Positions 28,933 to 37,436 of a DNA stretch of 42,862 bases are shown in pieces. Source of the stretch: a virus. The notes under the pieces are model-generated. The model was not told the origin of the DNA. It was given only the letters and a program-made list of their open reading frames with translations, and made no database searches. Position 1 is the first letter of the stretch, and each line of letters opens with the position of its first letter. The stretch spans positions 1-42,862 of the IMG/VR virus record IMGVR_UViG_3300031857_000416. One strand, 5' to 3'. Position numbers and translations under genes: made by a program.

Positions 28933-29771
28933 TATAGATTTGAACCAACAATAACCCCATCATAGTATCCAGATGCTGTGCAAAGGAAACCAAACAAATC
29001 AGTTTTTGATGCTGTTGAGGCTAAGGTTGGAGTTGTACCTCCTGCCCATAAAATAGTTGAAGGGAATACTACTCTTCTTCCACCTGTTGAGTCTTGTGTA
29101 AGTCTTGTGATGATTGCTTGTCCTGACACAGGATTTGCAAAAGAAAGAGTTGTTGTTGCATTAGATAAAGTTAATGAGTGTATGTTTGAATAAGCCCAAT
29201 CAAAAGTTGATGTAGCAGTTGAGATAAACTTTTGTTCTACAGGGATATAGGCTCTGTTTACCATAGTTGCTGATACCAAAGATGGAGCGTATGAAGTTGA
29301 GTTAGTTAAAGTAGTTGAAGCTAGTGAAGCCCCAACAAGTACTCCTGTTGCGTAATTTAAAGTAACTGAAGCAAGTGAGATATTAGCTAATGTTTTATGA
29401 GTACCATCAGCATTGTGTTGTTCTGTAATGACATCATTTAAAGCATCCCCCCAAACAACATCAGGAACAAACTCAACGATTGCTCCGATTGAATGGTCTT
29501 GTGCTGTAGTACCCCCAAGTCCTCTAGTTAAACCTGTAACAGTTGAACCAGATACACCTGTAAAAGAAATGTATTCAGTAAGAGCAGGGGTTAGATTTCC
29601 ATTAACATCAACCCTATCTACAACTAAAATACCAGGTATTGTAGAAGATGCTTGTAGGTCAGAAGTAACTGAGGTAGTGAAAGTTATTGTTGAAGTTTCA
29701 CCAGTAGTTAGGATATTTTGCAATACCTTCTGAACTGCGTTTTTTAATGGAACGTTATATAGATTAGCCAT
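28932..29771 (-). CDS. Phage structural protein, tail appendage type (279 aa)
   Basis: The N-terminal half contains EYISFTGVSGSTVTGLTRGL and GGTTAQDHSIGAIVEFVPDV, a recurrent pattern in tail fibre or appendage proteins of many phages (recalled). The C-terminal half is Ser/Thr/Ala-rich beta structure (NIHSLTLSNATTTLSFANPV; LTQDSTGGRRVVFPSTILW). It probably forms a trimeric attachment element. A late-type promoter lies upstream. Confidence 0.78.
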   Translation of the reverse strand: MANLYNVPLKNAVQKVLQNILTTGETSTITFTTSVTSDLQASSTIPGILVVDRVDVNGNLTPALTEYISFTGVSGSTVTGLTRGLGGTTAQDHSIGAIVEFVPDVVWGDALNDVITEQHNADGTHKTLANISLASVTLNYATGVLVGASLASTTLTNSTSYAPSLVSATMVNRAYIPVEQKFISTATSTFDWAYSNIHSLTLSNATTTLSFANPVSGQAIITRLTQDSTGGRRVVFPSTILWAGGTTPTLASTASKTDLFGFLCTASGYYDGVIVGSNL

Positions 29772-29780
29772 AGTTTAGTA

Positions 29781-29806
29781 ATAATAAAGAAAAATTAACA
29801 AGTCAA
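29781..29806 (-). promoter_or_regulatory. Late-type promoter for appendage and lysis genes
   Basis: Minus strand: TTGACT (29801-29806), 14 nt, TATTAT (29781-29786), TACTAAACT, then ATG. Confidence 0.68.
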
Positions 29807-31762
29807 TTAAATTCTAAGTTGTGAGGATAATGAACCTTCTGGCTGTAGTGTTGCAGAGATTTTGATATCTACAACTTCAAAGTTAGTTTCAGCATCAACT
29901 TGAGTTATTTGAAACTGTACATTCCTACCAGTTTTGTATAAGGAAGACCATCTAATAATATCTTGTGGCTGTGGAGTTACGACATTAGTATTTGATGTAC
30001 CCCAGTTATGGCTACCCCAAAGGTCTGTACCCCATCCTGTTCCACCACTTGAACCTGTGAGTGAGAAAGATTTAACTGCTTGTCTAAGTACTCCATCACG
30101 ACCTTCATAAATGATTGAAACATTGATTGTACCTGATACATTTCTAAACAAGATATTTAACAGTTCTAATGTTTTTAAAACTGACCAGTTATCAAAGTCA
30201 TCTTTTTTAGTCTTTAATGTTTTAACTATTGCCTGACCACTATCTGATTGATAAGAGGCACTAAAGTCCCTAACAATACCATCATCACATCCAGCAAGGT
30301 AATAGTTTTTACCAGTATCGTCTACATATTCAATCCATTGCGTGATACCAAATGGTGTCTTCCAAGGACCCATGAAACACGCCCTCTCGTAATCGTAAAC
30401 CATAGTGTCTTTAGTTGAAGGGAAAGACATTAAATATTTGTAGTCCATGTATCCTGATGCAACATTAGGCAGGTCTGTTGATGGAACACCTTGAACATAA
30501 GGTCTAATTCTTGCTGACACTTCAGCAGTTCTAATTTGTGATAGGTAACTTCTTTCAGCACCAACAGTTTGTAGTCCCTGTCTTCCAAAGTAGAAGGTGT
30601 TGTTTTGAATATTAACAATGCTTCTAAATGAGGTAGCACCAACAGGAGATACAATCTGTACCTGTGGGTTTAAGATGCTGTAGTTACCAATATCTACATA
30701 AGATAGTGTTACAAAGTACACAGCATTCTCCATAAAGACTAAGATGCCGTTAGTTGAAAGACCCCCAAGACCTGATTGTCCTAAGACTTCAATACCTGTA
30801 ATTTTATCTCCACTATCAGGAGCAATACGAATATACCCACCACCATTTTGCCAGTTAAATCTGTCCTGGTATGGGTATTTACCAGAAATCATAACCATTG
30901 TTGGGTCTGTAGGTATTCCTGCAATGACAAGTCTGTCATCAAATCTTTTAATAAATTTAGCTTTAACTCCAGCAGTTGTATCAGCAGTTGGGGTAAATGT
31001 TGAAGACTGTGGGTTACCTTCATCTCTAAATGTTGTAACTGTTGGACCTACTGTTGCAATGAGTGTTTCATCACCAGGTAATCCTGCATAAATTCCAAAT
31101 CCTTTTAGGTTTATAGATGCAGTAGATGGCTGTGTCCAGGTTAAGTTTGCTATAAACTGTTCTCTGTCAAAAGACATGTTAGCTAAAGTAACAGAAGTAG
31201 ATGGTAAGGTTTCACCAGTTTGAGAGAAAGCAGTAATTCTATAACTCCATACAGCAGTACCTGTGGCACCTGATACGAAAGTTACAGCAGTTAAAGATGG
31301 TCTTGAAATGCCTGTATAAACAGAAATATTTGTTCCATCATACCTGCATAGGTTTGTGTTCTCTGACACAATGTACTGATAGTTTGCAATTTGAGTTGAG
31401 TTAGTAATTGAACCCGAAGCAAATGAAGCACCTGTAATAACTGTAGTTGAAGTACCTGACTTCTTTCTTAAAAATCCAGTATCAGTTACAACAAGTAGTT
31501 CATTAGAGCCATTTTGTATATTTTCATACTTCTCAATCATTCTGATTGTTGTAGAACCTGTTGAGAAGTAAGTTCTTGAACCCCATCTACCTGTAACAAC
31601 ACCCTCTCCAATTAGCATTAAGTTATCAGCTTGTGCTAATTCTGTTTTCTTAATTTCTGTTGGAGTGTAGTACAGATTTAATCCACCTGCAAAACCATCA
31701 TAGGTTGATTGGTACCTTGGCTGTGGTTGATAGCTTGGTTGTCTAGTATTTAATATAGGCAT
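29807..31762 (-). CDS. Tail tubular protein B-like (tail nozzle) protein (651 aa)
   Basis: The N-terminus (YDGFAGGLNLYYTPTEIKKT, then ADNLMLIGEGVVTGRWGSRT) is the pattern of podoviral nozzle or stabilisation proteins, where NL--R-G-V-KR-G-- is conserved. The body is beta-rich with WSYRITAFSQTGETLPSTSV, like an inserted Ig/fibronectin-like domain, and many repeated strands as in the T7 gp12 propeller. It shares a 1-nt junction with the tail-tubular-A-like gene directly upstream, the gp11-gp12 order of T7-like tails. Confidence 0.8.
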   Translation of the reverse strand: MPILNTRQPSYQPQPRYQSTYDGFAGGLNLYYTPTEIKKTELAQADNLMLIGEGVVTGRWGSRTYFSTGSTTIRMIEKYENIQNGSNELLVVTDTGFLRKKSGTSTTVITGASFASGSITNSTQIANYQYIVSENTNLCRYDGTNISVYTGISRPSLTAVTFVSGATGTAVWSYRITAFSQTGETLPSTSVTLANMSFDREQFIANLTWTQPSTASINLKGFGIYAGLPGDETLIATVGPTVTTFRDEGNPQSSTFTPTADTTAGVKAKFIKRFDDRLVIAGIPTDPTMVMISGKYPYQDRFNWQNGGGYIRIAPDSGDKITGIEVLGQSGLGGLSTNGILVFMENAVYFVTLSYVDIGNYSILNPQVQIVSPVGATSFRSIVNIQNNTFYFGRQGLQTVGAERSYLSQIRTAEVSARIRPYVQGVPSTDLPNVASGYMDYKYLMSFPSTKDTMVYDYERACFMGPWKTPFGITQWIEYVDDTGKNYYLAGCDDGIVRDFSASYQSDSGQAIVKTLKTKKDDFDNWSVLKTLELLNILFRNVSGTINVSIIYEGRDGVLRQAVKSFSLTGSSGGTGWGTDLWGSHNWGTSNTNVVTPQPQDIIRWSSLYKTGRNVQFQITQVDAETNFEVVDIKISATLQPEGSLSSQLRI

Positions 31763-32424
31763 TATCCATCAACTCCTATTGTGAAACTGTTTGTATCTAT
31801 TGGTATTCTATTAACCTTACCAAATGGCACATTCTGTTCCTCAATAGCGTTGGATAACATCCTTTGAGCATCTGCTTGTAGTAATGGATACCTAGAATCA
31901 CCTCTAGCTTGAAATACCATAGCTGACACTCTTTTAACTAGGTATTGAGATGCAGAAATCGGAACGTAATCAGTTGTTGTAGCAACAGAGGATGGGAATG
32001 ACATGTAATCAATAACTGCTGATGCCCCACTTGCTAATGGAGGATTTACAATCAACTGTTTATTTCTAAAAGTATTCATAAGGTAGCAGTATTTATCAGT
32101 AGCATCTTTAGAAAATCTATCTCTTGCATCTATAAGTGGGTACTCGGTAGGTAAATTTCCTGTATCTGAGAAGCTGTATAGAGTAGATAAAGGCTCTCTA
32201 AAGTTTGTAGGTAGGTCTATAACACCTGTTGAAGCTAGAGATGGCCCTAAAGGTAAAGAAACTCTTAGGTCTTTCCAAGTGTAACTGTCAGCCCACTCGC
32301 CTAAAGCGTCATTAGTAAATTGGATTCTAACTGCAAGGTCAGTACCTGTTGGAAGTACAGCTTCTTGTTCAGTTAAAGCACCAACTGATTTAAGTATTGT
32401 GGCTACGTCATAGAATACGGTCAT
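31762..32424 (-). CDS. Tail tubular protein A-like head-tail adaptor (220 aa)
   Basis: Residues 1-80 (VATILKSVGALTEQEAVLPT; ALGEWADSYTWKDLRVSLPL) are a helical adaptor core of the gp11/gp4-like type that binds below the portal. The C-terminal helix region (RVSAMVFQARGDSRYPLLQA) ends in RMLSNAIEEQN. Length and position before the gp12-like gene match T7 gp11. A late-type promoter is at fixed spacing. Confidence 0.8.
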   Translation of the reverse strand: MTVFYDVATILKSVGALTEQEAVLPTGTDLAVRIQFTNDALGEWADSYTWKDLRVSLPLGPSLASTGVIDLPTNFREPLSTLYSFSDTGNLPTEYPLIDARDRFSKDATDKYCYLMNTFRNKQLIVNPPLASGASAVIDYMSFPSSVATTTDYVPISASQYLVKRVSAMVFQARGDSRYPLLQADAQRMLSNAIEEQNVPFGKVNRIPIDTNSFTIGVDG

Positions 32425-32433
32425 ACATTAGGA

Positions 32434-32459
32434 ATAATAAATTGTTGGAGTGATTTCAA
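32434..32459 (-). promoter_or_regulatory. Late-type promoter for tail tubular genes
   Basis: Minus strand: TTGAAA (32454-32459), 14 nt, TATTAT (32434-32439), TCCTAATGT, then ATG; it abuts the upstream gene's stop codon. Confidence 0.65.
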
Positions 32460-32642
32460 CTAAGAGTTTGAAACTTCTTCAATAGAGTCAGCTTTAATTT
32501 CAACCTTAGCTTCATTTGCTGATTGTATAACTATTTTAAAAGCATTTTGAATTGCTTGGTGGTCTTGGAGGGTGCCTCTATACTGTGCAAGTACATTTGA
32601 GATTAGCTGTATTGCTTCTTGTAAGTTAGCATTCTGTTGCAT
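32460..32642 (-). CDS. Small helical protein (60 aa)
   Basis: A Gln/Ala-rich single-helix-type protein (LQEAIQLISNVLAQYRGTLQ; FKIVIQSANEAKVEIKADSI), probably oligomeric. It overlaps the upstream gene by 17 nt. In tail modules such short genes can encode chaperones or small structural subunits; no family recognised. Confidence 0.68.
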   Translation of the reverse strand: MQQNANLQEAIQLISNVLAQYRGTLQDHQAIQNAFKIVIQSANEAKVEIKADSIEEVSNS

Positions 32643-32907
32643 CTTTAAATAACCCTTTCTCTATAAGTTTAGCATAAAGTTGTGGTTCAATGTCTTTGGT
32701 TTCATCAAAAGTAAAATCTTCATCATTAAAAACTTCTCTGTTTCTATCAACAAATTCGTTGCCATTTTCAAAAGACTCTTTAGATACATACGAAGCAACT
32801 TTTAAATTGCAAATTTTTCTTTCGTAATCAAGTCTAAGTATTTCGTCAATAATGTGAAAACTTCCTGTAGTTCCATTTGGTAATAATATTTCTTTACAAA
32901 GTGCCAT
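32626..32907 (-). CDS. Hypothetical tail-module protein (93 aa)
   Basis: Acidic; starts with a beta segment (EILLPNGTTGSFHIIDEILR, KICNLKVASYVSKESFENGN) and ends in a helix. It resembles small proteins near tail fibres in other phages that repeat an LPNG-T--YH motif (recalled, unnamed). AAAGGA stands at good spacing before the ATG. Confidence 0.75.
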   Translation of the reverse strand: MALCKEILLPNGTTGSFHIIDEILRLDYERKICNLKVASYVSKESFENGNEFVDRNREVFNDEDFTFDETKDIEPQLYAKLIEKGLFKDATEC

Positions 32908-32918
32908 ATATTCCTTTC

Positions 32919-34841
32919 TTAAGCATTATATAAATACAACCATTTAAAAGTGCCGTTAACTGCAACCCTTACTTTGTGTGAAAAAGTAGTAGCAGTAGAT
33001 GAAGCTATAATTGGGTTACCTGTACCGATAGTTGATACAAAGTTAATAAATTCTTCTGATAAATCAGCCTGGTCTAATTGAAGTACAGGGATTGTAGCTG
33101 TTGTAGATTCTTGGTCTATATCAAGTTTTGCTGTTGGGTCTACAATTCCAATTCCAGTTTCTCCTGATGGTTCGAATTTCATTCTAAAAACTGCTCCAGC
33201 AGTATCATAAATACCAAACTCACCACTTTGAGTTCCGATAACCCATTTTTCAGAAGTACCTTCGTTAAATCCCAAGTAAGCGAGAGTATTATTATCAACA
33301 TCAGCTAAGGTCATTGACCTAGAAGAGCCTGAACCAGGGGCAGCAACCCCCACTCCAACATGACCAGTAACAATCAAATTATTTGTAGAAACGGTACTTG
33401 AGAACGAACCTGTAATACTTTTTATAGCCCCGTTTACATCTAAATTAGCTCCTGGTGTTGTTGTTCCGATACCTACATTTCCTGCGTGATACATTGTTCC
33501 ACCCTCTGAATAAATTGAAAAATTATTAGTTGCTTGGTTTATATTAGGTAAATTGATTCCCATTAAAGTTCCAATAGTACCTCCTGTATTGACAGTTGGG
33601 CCAAACAATTTAACTAAAGTTGCATTATTAACAGTTGAATTATTAGTTACTTCTAAATTAGAAGTTAAAATTTCAGCGTACTCTACAGTTCCCCCACCAT
33701 TTACTACTAATTGATTTGAGGTTGATTGCATTCCCGAAAGGGTAGTTGCACCAGCAAATCTAATTTTTGCTCTATGAGCATATATTGTTTTAACGCCACC
33801 CCCAGTATCTACTAAATCATAGTTTGCACCGATACTATCTCCAGATGTTCCTGTAATTATTTGACTTAAATTATATCCATTAGCATTTGAGGAAGTAGTA
33901 ACTGTTTGGTCTACAGTACCGTTATGTTTCATTACAAATGCAGCAGAGTTACCCCCATTACCTACGCTGAATCTGATAGCGTTATTAGTAGCTGTATTTG
34001 AAGCTGCTGTATTAGCCACTAAATTTAATACATTGTTTGTATTAGTTCCACCAATTAAAGTTTGTCCTCCTGCCCTACCTGTTAAAAACGCATATTGGGT
34101 ATGCACATCTCCTGTTGTTAATTGCCCTAATTGATTGTGATTTATAGTACTTGGGGTAGAAAGAGAGCCAAAAGACAATGTGCCTACAGAAACAGAAGAA
34201 GCAGCAAAAACATTAGAAATAATGATATCAAAAGATGCAGTTGAAGGTAAATATTCTTGTGTTATAGAGTTTAATGGGGCTAAAGAACCTAACGAAGGTT
34301 TATTTGTTAGTTGAGCAGAAGTGTAATCTATTGTTGCTTGAAAAGCCAAACTACTTAAACTTGGTTGGTTAGTTAAAGATGTAAAGCTTAACTGATTCAT
34401 TACTGCTAATGAACCAAGAGCAGGTTTGTTAGTTAATTGTGCAGTTGTATAGTCTATAGTTGCTTGGAAGGCTAAAGAAGATAGACTTGGTTGATTTAAT
34501 AAAGAAGTAAATGATAGTTGGTTCATTACAGCTAGAGAACCTAAAGAAGCAAAAGATACTAATTCATTTACTAAACTTGCTAAAGATTGATTTAAAAATA
34601 TACCAGAAGCATTCGCTACAGGTACTTGTCCTGATACTAATGATGTAAATGTAACATCAAGTAAAGAGGCCATAGAGTTTGGTGTGTAGTAATAGGCAAG
34701 AGAGTTCCAAGCAGTAGTACCATCTCCAATTTTTAATTTATTAGTATTGGTTTCAAATCCTAGCTCACCTTGTGCAAGGGTAGGATTAACTGATGCCCAG
34801 TTTGTTGAATTGTCTCTTCTAATTTGTATCTGCTGTGCCAT
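32919..34841 (-). CDS. Tail fibre protein with tropism-determinant-type N-terminus (640 aa)
   Basis: Residues 1-50 (IQIRRDNSTNWASVNPTLAQ then GELGFETNTNKLKIGDGTTA) match the N-terminal domain of major-tropism-determinant/hyaluronidase-type fibres. Residues 101-184 are two 42-residue repeats (GSLAVMNQLSFTSL-NQPSLS...). A long Ala/Ser/Thr/Asn-rich beta shaft follows, with GNVGIGTTTPGANLDVNGAI (typical of trimeric fibres) near residue 455-475. The end shows no peptidase S74 chaperone. Overlaps the preceding fibre-like gene by 1 nt (TAATG). Main host-recognition candidate. Confidence 0.88.
   Translation of the reverse strand: MAQQIQIRRDNSTNWASVNPTLAQGELGFETNTNKLKIGDGTTAWNSLAYYYTPNSMASLLDVTFTSLVSGQVPVANASGIFLNQSLASLVNELVSFASLGSLAVMNQLSFTSLLNQPSLSSLAFQATIDYTTAQLTNKPALGSLAVMNQLSFTSLTNQPSLSSLAFQATIDYTSAQLTNKPSLGSLAPLNSITQEYLPSTASFDIIISNVFAASSVSVGTLSFGSLSTPSTINHNQLGQLTTGDVHTQYAFLTGRAGGQTLIGGTNTNNVLNLVANTAASNTATNNAIRFSVGNGGNSAAFVMKHNGTVDQTVTTSSNANGYNLSQIITGTSGDSIGANYDLVDTGGGVKTIYAHRAKIRFAGATTLSGMQSTSNQLVVNGGGTVEYAEILTSNLEVTNNSTVNNATLVKLFGPTVNTGGTIGTLMGINLPNINQATNNFSIYSEGGTMYHAGNVGIGTTTPGANLDVNGAIKSITGSFSSTVSTNNLIVTGHVGVGVAAPGSGSSRSMTLADVDNNTLAYLGFNEGTSEKWVIGTQSGEFGIYDTAGAVFRMKFEPSGETGIGIVDPTAKLDIDQESTTATIPVLQLDQADLSEEFINFVSTIGTGNPIIASSTATTFSHKVRVAVNGTFKWLYLYNA
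34290..34541 (-). repeat. Two tandem 126-bp repeat units in the tail fibre gene
   Basis: 34416-34541 and 34290-34415 each encode 42 residues that differ at only a few positions, although the DNA differs at many silent sites. A third partial unit (SLGSLAPLN) follows. Confidence 0.8.
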
Positions 34842-35893
34842 TATGCATTTCCTCCATTTATGTTTTGGGTAATAAGGTAAACAGTACCTGCACTCCCACC
34901 TTCTATATTAGTAAATACCTCTTGATTAGTCCATATAGTGCCGTTGTACCCTAAAAATTGTCCTGTAGCTAAAGAAGTAAAAGAAACATCAGTAAGTGAT
35001 GCTAGAGCTGATACTGACGGAGGAAGTACAGAAGTCAAAGACCTATTGTAAAAAAGATTTGAAGCACCTGACATAATAATTTGTCCTGATGCTAAAGAAG
35101 TAATAGCAACATTATGTAACTCATTTAACTCATAACCATTGATAACATTAACTACTAATGCTCCATCAGTAGTTGCTTTAACAACAGTTCCAACTCTGAC
35201 ATAGTGATTAGGTGCAAGTTGTACCTGATTAGTAAATGCACCTGCTGTTGCTGATGATAAATATAAAGTATCCCCACCTGTGTAAGTTGATAAATCTAAC
35301 CCTGTTAGTTCCCCAAATGTAGTTACCCAACCTGTTGCACCATTGCCAATGGATTCAGCAGTCATGCCAAGAGTAAATGCAGATGACATATCTGATGTTG
35401 CTATGGCTCTTTCAACTGTTGGTGTGTTTCCAGATACTCCATTGATATAAACAACTGTTCCTTTAGCCATTGTTGAGCCTGTTGAGTTTCTTACTCTTCT
35501 TGGGAATAATTGCTCCATACCAAGAGCTAAATCAACATTACCCCCAGCCATACCAATAACTACAGTTTGCTGGTTAGCATCCCAGTTCATTTGTCCTTCA
35601 ACAGTTAGGCTTGAACCTGAATTAAGATTCCACTCAACATTTGAAATATGAGCTGTACCAACTGTTGCAGAAGAGGCAATAAGGTTGTTAGTACGGATAA
35701 AATTAGTTGAAATAGTTGAAGAATTAACGATATTAGTTGTTCTAAGAAGTCCAGAAATTGTTGCATTTGAGTTTACTATTAAGTTATTAACTACGAGTGG
35801 GTCAGTAACTATAAGTGTAGCAGTAGATATAAGTGCTACATCAGAGTTTCTAAGTTTACCAAGGATTGGGTCAAAGTAAGGAATTATGGTCAT
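34841..35893 (-). CDS. Tail fibre / adhesin-like structural protein (350 aa)
   Basis: The N-terminal ~90 residues are a repetitive Ser/Thr/Asn/Ile beta shaft (VNNLIVNSNATISGLLRTTN; SSTISTNFIRTNNLIASSAT). Residues 130-260 form a DUF2190-like or capsid-fibre-like domain (GSTMAKGTVVYINGVSGNTP; LGMTAESIGNGATGWVTTFG; HYVRVGTVVKATTDGALVVN). The C-terminus repeats SLTDVSFTSLATGQFLGYNG, similar to LLDVTFTSLVSGQVPVANAS in the next fibre gene, so the two share a module. Overlaps the upstream gene by 4 nt. Likely part of the same fibre assembly. Confidence 0.8.
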   Translation of the reverse strand: MTIIPYFDPILGKLRNSDVALISTATLIVTDPLVVNNLIVNSNATISGLLRTTNIVNSSTISTNFIRTNNLIASSATVGTAHISNVEWNLNSGSSLTVEGQMNWDANQQTVVIGMAGGNVDLALGMEQLFPRRVRNSTGSTMAKGTVVYINGVSGNTPTVERAIATSDMSSAFTLGMTAESIGNGATGWVTTFGELTGLDLSTYTGGDTLYLSSATAGAFTNQVQLAPNHYVRVGTVVKATTDGALVVNVINGYELNELHNVAITSLASGQIIMSGASNLFYNRSLTSVLPPSVSALASLTDVSFTSLATGQFLGYNGTIWTNQEVFTNIEGGSAGTVYLITQNINGGNA

Positions 35894-36216
35894 GCGTAAG
35901 TGTAGCTAGACCGATTATCCCAAGTTTTATTGTATAGGGTTGAAGAGTCTGCCCAGAAAATAGATATTGGATTTGTTGTATTAACTCGCTTAATTTTCCA
36001 TTTAGCTTGAGAAGTTAAAGTTCCAGGAAGAGCGTACCCTATGTAAATATCAGCACCTACCGAATCTACAAGGATTGACTCATCAGCTTCTCTAACTCTA
36101 TTGAAAGCTTGACCAGAAGCATCATTACCAATTCTTCCGAACATCTCCCACATCATTAATGCTTCAGGAGAGTTTATTCCATTTCCCATTTTAGATACGC
36201 TATCTATTTGGTACAT
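35890..36216 (-). CDS. Hypothetical structural protein (108 aa)
   Basis: A small beta-type protein. MYQIDSVSKMGNGINSPEAL starts it, and the second half (LVDSVGADIYIGYALPGTLT then AKWKIKRVNTTNPISIFWAD) resembles a phage/virus structural beta domain found next to fibre genes. Overlaps both neighbours (17 and 4 nt). Function inferred from position only. Confidence 0.75.
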   Translation of the reverse strand: MYQIDSVSKMGNGINSPEALMMWEMFGRIGNDASGQAFNRVREADESILVDSVGADIYIGYALPGTLTSQAKWKIKRVNTTNPISIFWADSSTLYNKTWDNRSSYTYA

Positions 36217-36574
36217 TGGTCATCCTTTCTATATCTCTTTCAATTTGTTGTTTCTGATTTGATAAAAATAAGTATCTGGAGATAGTTTTAATTTGTTTCT
36301 CAAGTCCTACAGTACCTAGTCTTGAACCTAAAGATTTGATGTAATAAACAATATCATCCATATTTTGTGGGTTAAAGGTGTTTACATATTCTAAAATTCT
36401 ATTGATATCGTGTTCATATTTACCAACGTCATAGGAGTTAATTCCAAACATTTCAGCAACTTTCATCTTAGCCATTTCACCAGGAATAACCACATCTTGT
36501 GGTTTGGCTTCTATGGTAGTTGTTGAAACTGTTGGTTCAACGGGTAAATTTTTTAAGTCTTCGGCTCCTAGCAT
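36200..36574 (-). CDS. Hypothetical protein at head of fibre operon (124 aa)
   Basis: Residues 1-35 are disordered and Thr/Val/Pro-rich; the rest is helical (MAKMKVAEMFGINSYDVGKY; MDDIVYYIKSLGSRLGTVGL; SRYLFLSNQKQQIERDIERM). It is the first gene after a late-type promoter and may be a virion or assembly protein. Similar helical small proteins beside fibres are common; no family recognised. Confidence 0.72.
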   Translation of the reverse strand: MLGAEDLKNLPVEPTVSTTTIEAKPQDVVIPGEMAKMKVAEMFGINSYDVGKYEHDINRILEYVNTFNPQNMDDIVYYIKSLGSRLGTVGLEKQIKTISRYLFLSNQKQQIERDIERMTNVPNR

Positions 36575-36583
36575 AGATTACTA

Positions 36584-36609
36584 ATACTAATTTATTGCTA
36601 AATAATCAA
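36584..36609 (-). promoter_or_regulatory. Late-type promoter for the fibre operon
   Basis: Minus strand: TTGATT (36604-36609), 14 nt, variant TAGTAT (36584-36589), TAGTAATCT, then ATG. It overlaps the end of the glycosyltransferase gene upstream. Confidence 0.6.
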
Positions 36610-37436
36610 TTTTTTAGGTAGTCTAACCTTGGAGATAGCTCACCTCTTTGCATCTTATACATCTGCTCAAAGTGGTAGTGGATTGGAGAAATCCTGTGTA
36701 CCTTTAAGGGGTTAGGCCACCAACCATCATGGTCAAAGCCATAGCACTCGTTAGAACCATCAAGCAGTATCTTGTATCCAAGCATTCTAGCTCTTTCAGC
36801 AATATTGGTATTATCATAAGCAAACCCTATCTTATCGTACTCTTCATCCATTCCACCCAAATCATAGATTGCTTCTTTAGAAATAGCAGCCCAGTTTAAT
36901 TCCCACTCAACAGGTTCTGCATCTCTAACTTCTGTTGAACCATTATGTCTTGGGTCATCCCAAAACTTATTCTCAGGTTTTTTATTGTAGTTAAATTCAA
37001 ACACAGTTATTAAACCTTTAGGGTCAAAGATATCTTCAGCAGTTGGGGATTTGTATTGATGTCCAACACCTGTAATTAAAGCCTTACCATTATGTTCTTT
37101 ATGGATGTTGTAGTACTTTTCAAGACCATAAGGTTCAATATAGATGTAGTCTTGAAGACATACAATTAATTCCCCATCACAGTTTTTAAATGCTAAGTTA
37201 TCAGCTCTTGCAAGTCTTGATAGGTATCCATCTATTGGTAATTGGTTTTGGTCTATGTGTTTAACTCTGTATCCGTCAAAGTGTTTTTTAACTTCTTCTT
37301 TTCTTTCGCTATAAAGTCCGTCAACAAAGACTAATTCAAAATCTCTAATGGATTGTCTTGCCATATTAGCTTTTAAGACATCTAAAGAACCGTATCTGTT
37401 TGAAATATATACTAAAGAAATTAATGGGTTATTCAT
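36606..37436 (-). CDS. Family 2-like glycosyltransferase (276 aa)
   Basis: A GT-A fold enzyme: ISLVYISNRYGSLDVLKANM (N-terminal strand and helix), DFELVFVDG near residue 32-40, LARADNLAFKNCDGELIVCL followed by QDY (about 75-98; the metal-site position reads QDY rather than a canonical DxD), and a C-terminal AAISKEAIYDLGGMDEEYDK that matches the ED-type acceptor motif region. It transfers a sugar from a nucleotide donor to an unknown acceptor. It overlaps the methyltransferase gene by 4 nt, part of a six-gene glycosylation island. Confidence 0.85.
   Translation of the reverse strand: MNNPLISLVYISNRYGSLDVLKANMARQSIRDFELVFVDGLYSERKEEVKKHFDGYRVKHIDQNQLPIDGYLSRLARADNLAFKNCDGELIVCLQDYIYIEPYGLEKYYNIHKEHNGKALITGVGHQYKSPTAEDIFDPKGLITVFEFNYNKKPENKFWDDPRHNGSTEVRDAEPVEWELNWAAISKEAIYDLGGMDEEYDKIGFAYDNTNIAERARMLGYKILLDGSNECYGFDHDGWWPNPLKVHRISPIHYHFEQMYKMQRGELSPRLDYLKN

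Noticed and set aside
2970-36610. T7-type phage RNA polymerase promoters
   Set aside because: The repeated late element lacks the T7-like 23-bp consensus and no single-subunit RNA polymerase gene is present.
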